A DNA stretch of 64,000 bases. It comes from Cyathus striatus (taxonomy: Eukaryota > Basidiomycota > Agaricomycetes > Agaricales > Nidulariaceae). The translations under genes and the position numbers were made by a program. Positions within the stretch are counted from its first letter, which is position 1; each line of letters begins with the position of its first letter. The stretch is from contig JAOVFP010000023.1 in the NCBI GenBank assembly GCA_025738555.1, positions 248,001 through 312,000 of the forward strand, written 5' to 3'. Under the pieces are notes generated by a model. That model was not told the DNA's origin, did not search any database, and saw only the letters and a list, made by a program, of their open reading frames with translations. Shown piece by piece: positions 61,569 through 64,000 of the stretch.

Positions 61569-64000
61569 CTAAAAAATTGTAGCAAGTGCTCCGTCATCAT
61601 GGCTGGCGCTCTGCGCTGCCTTTGGCCCAAGACCATGCTTCCCAGAAGTAAATCCTACCCAGACGCCACGCCCAAATGGTTCTTCCTTTTCCTTGACACG
61701 CTCTACGTTCTTTTGCTTTTCTTTGACTTCAGCATACTTTGCCATGTCTTCCGGAGAAGTGAAATCATCATAGTAACCAGTATCTACCTCCGAGTCTAAT
61801 GCAGGTACAAACGGCGCGCGAACTGACCGAAGGTCTTCCCACTTAACACCACTGAAAAATGGATGAGCCGCTACTTGTTCCAATGTCGAATAACGAATGC
61901 TCGCATGAGAGATTAACCTGTCGGTGACTAGATAAGTCTGTTTTTCCACATGCTGATTGGTTTACATACCGGGTTACAGCATCCCAGGCGACATCAGTGA
62001 GGTTGAAGATTAAATCTTCCGCTTTATCATACTCAGGTCGGCGCAGAACTTTGGTCCAGTTCTTAAGGTTGGTCCACGTTTCTTCTGGCGTACCGCCACT
62101 GAATGGGGGAAATCCAGCTAAGAATTCGAAGAGTATGCAACCTAGAGACCAGTAATCTACGGAGAATGTGTATGGCTTGCCACGTAACACCTCCGGAGCC
62201 TAAAAAGGATTAGAATTTATTTGATTTGAGAGCATTCCTAGTTCCTAACCATATAATCAGGTAAGCCAACGATGGAGTCTGCATAACGAGGGTCTTCATT
62301 TCGAATAGAGCGATATATGGAACGGCGCTCAATCGTTGAACGGTGGATGATTTCGTTGTCTTTCACTTTGTCAAGCTGCAGAGCAATTTAATGGCCAATA
62401 AAAAAAGGCTACAATGTAGTTACCTTAATTTTAAGAGACTCGATTCGTTGAGGATTCAAAGCTCCGGTAGCCAGGCCGAAGTCAGTTAGTTTTACATGGC
62501 CAGTTCCATCCACCAGGAAGTTCTGTTTTTATAAGTACGATATAAAGTAACATGGACACTGCTGACTTACCTCAGGCTTCAGGTCACGATGTATATATCC
62601 TAGTTTATGTAGTTCAGTAACAGCCGCAAACATCTCACTAATGTAGAATCGAGCATGCTCTTCTTTCAGAACTCCTGAGTTATTCAACAATGTTCGAAAG
62701 TCTCCTCCAGGCACGTATTCCATTGCAAGATAAACATGCTGCGGATCCTGAAATGCATAGAGCAAGCGAACTAACCACGGGGTCTTCGTTACAGTAAGTA
62801 TATCATGTTCCACAAGCACATGCTGGATCTGAAAATTCCTGAGTGTTTCTTCCTTACTGTGTATATTTCAGAAAATCTCATACCTCATCCGTTTTAAACA
62901 AAGTACGTTTTCTCATCTTTTTCAGTGCACATATCTCTCCAGTATCTTGCTTTCGGGCAAGGAAGACTTCTCCATATCTGCCCTGACCCACTTGTGCTAT
63001 AATATGAAACTGGTCAACCTTTAGCTTGGCCTGACATTTTCACAAAAAAACACGCTCTCTTCCACAGTACAATTTGAACTCTTTAGTGTATTCTGTCGTG
63101 TTCAGCTTGCAAGACACAGTATCTGCATTGAATTTAGCCCTTCATTCCTTCTGTGAGGCAATATATCCAAGGGTCTGGAAGTAGTAGTCCAAAAAGTCTA
63201 ATAAACAAGTCAAACTACAAGATTCAACAATTGTGTGCTTTTACTTGCATAGTTGCACAACAGTGGCTTTCCTTTTAACTTCAGAACTCTGCAAGAGTTT
63301 GAGTTCCCATGGCTGAAATCCGTTTTGCCTTATTGTCGCACTTCCTCTTGCAGTGTGCATTGTGATATCATTGCTCATCATAAGGCCTTTTGCTGTTGCC
63401 ATATGAACATCAGCATAATTTGGGGTGGCCATCACAGGTGAATAGTGGTTGAAATCAAGTTGAAAGGTAGAGCACCCTGCTTAGACTCGCAGCCATTCCT
63501 TATGCTCTATGTTTCCTTGTTTACTTCTAAGTGTTAACACAACTAGACAACATCAGATACAAAATATCACCTATAAATGGAACAAAACGCAAACAAAGGC
63601 AACATACACCTCAGACAGGACCAAATCGGATCAGGGTAAATATGGTACAACCCGATGTAGTTAACAACTAGCAGCTACCCATGCTTCGCACAGGTTAACT
63701 GCTAGGCTTAAACATGTCACTTGACTCTTGTGATTGACATTGAAGTAATAATATTTTATCATTGCTAATGCAGCATGTTGCAACGAAATGTAATTGACGA
63801 AAGAAATGATATTACAAATAATGTATATATTAGAACGTAGATTTAGTTGATAGAGGAAAGAGGAGAGGATGAACCTTCTGATGCTTGTGTTTTTTGGGCA
63901 GAAGACGGTTGAGGACTGCTTGGGCCTAGAGTACAAATAATGTATATTTCAGAGTAAGTTGACAGCAGAAAGAGAATAGAATGAACCTTTGGAGGTTCGT
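61569..64000 (-). pseudogene. Dbf2/Sid2-like NDR kinase with two in-frame stops, 5' end outside window
   Basis: Spliced minus-strand reading gives NYADVHMATAKGLMMSND, NGFQPWELKLLQSSEVKRKA, LDYYFQTLGYIASQKE, the Gly loop VGQGRYGEVFLARK, ALKKMRKRTLFKTDE, HRDLKPE, LTDFGLATG, SIVGLPDYM joined to [20 protein letters not shown], and NDR-type C-terminal blocks to 61569. This is the Dbf2/Sid2 kinase of the mitotic-exit/septation network. Between the N-terminal helix and the Gly loop there are TGA codons at 63142-63144 and 63040-63042, in the same frame, where the family has Arg (CGA would become TGA by one C-to-T change). Next to the second stop, further Arg positions read TGT and CAG. No intron removes them. 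I therefore call it a pseudogene or inactive paralog; the catalytic residues themselves remain. An assembly error cannot fully explain several clustered transitions. Confidence 0.75.
63813..63996. repeat. Imperfect direct repeat in the 5' part of the kinase gene
   Basis: Two copies, about 63813-63881 and 63932-63996, share tacaaataatgtatat at one end and aga-gatgaacctt-g at the other, with small indels between. They are spaced about 119 bp. Each copy looks like the end of one Ser-rich exon plus the start of an intron, suggesting exon-level duplication. Confidence 0.65.

Overview
This is a nuclear segment of a basidiomycete fungus, most likely an Agaricomycete. The genes are broken by many short GT-AG introns (about 45-65 nt). 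They sit on both strands without operons. The protein set is typical of filamentous fungi and includes a UvrD/TRANK1-type helicase of the kind common in mushroom-forming fungi. All calls rest on my own translation, splice-junction reading and memory of protein families; no database search was run.

Layout. 1-3469 (-): 5' part of a UvrD-like helicase running off the left edge. 3876-5900 (-): Sel1-repeat protein. 6248-11041 (-): splicing helicase Prp16. 11042-14174: gene-poor, with a TA-flanked MITE at 11686-12252. 14175-15922 (-): mitoribosomal protein mL38. 16533-17797 (-): FYVE protein. 17798-21752: large gene-poor, pyrimidine-rich stretch. 21753-23632 (-): protein of unknown function with a faint resemblance to Mei4. 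24157-27476 (-): PHD-finger protein. 27760-29179 (+): Dnmt2. 29407-31380 (-): GPI transamidase subunit Gpi16/PIG-T. 31449-34391 (+): AAA ATPase Afg2/Drg1. About 34740-35080: a decayed partial copy of the Dnmt2 gene. 35319-37281 (+): peroxisomal SCP2-type thiolase. 37725-40087 (-): Dot1 histone methyltransferase. 40331-42190 (+): FAD oxidoreductase. 42851-45846 (+): Bni4-like scaffold. 46622-47911: decayed Tc1/mariner transposon with terminal inverted repeats and TA target duplication. 48137-48850 (+): Tim22. 49242-50636 (+): ArfGAP. 50697-53383 (-): leukotriene-A4-hydrolase-type aminopeptidase. 54017-55999 (-): UNC93-like transporter. 57485-58181 (-): Yop1/REEP. 58475-58822 (+): Ost5. 58874-59541 (-): RNA polymerase I subunit Rpa12. 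60223-61147 (+): unknown acidic protein. 61569-64000 (-): a Dbf2/Sid2-like kinase that carries two in-frame stops and runs off the right edge.

Most genes are unrelated housekeeping functions: splicing, ribosome and RNA polymerase, mitochondrial import, ER and GPI/N-glycan work, vesicle traffic and chromatin. They are packed tightly in places, with a 68-bp divergent intergenic at 31381-31448 and convergent ends 51 and 60 bp apart. The accessory signals are one MITE, one dead Tc1 element, one DNA-level remnant of Dnmt2 and one kinase with nonsense codons. I saw no gene cluster that looks like a new multi-gene system. The most useful observations are the decayed copies and their transition-type mutations, three apparent GC-AG introns, 13-nt and 25-nt microexons, and several apparent single-base frameshifts that may be assembly errors.
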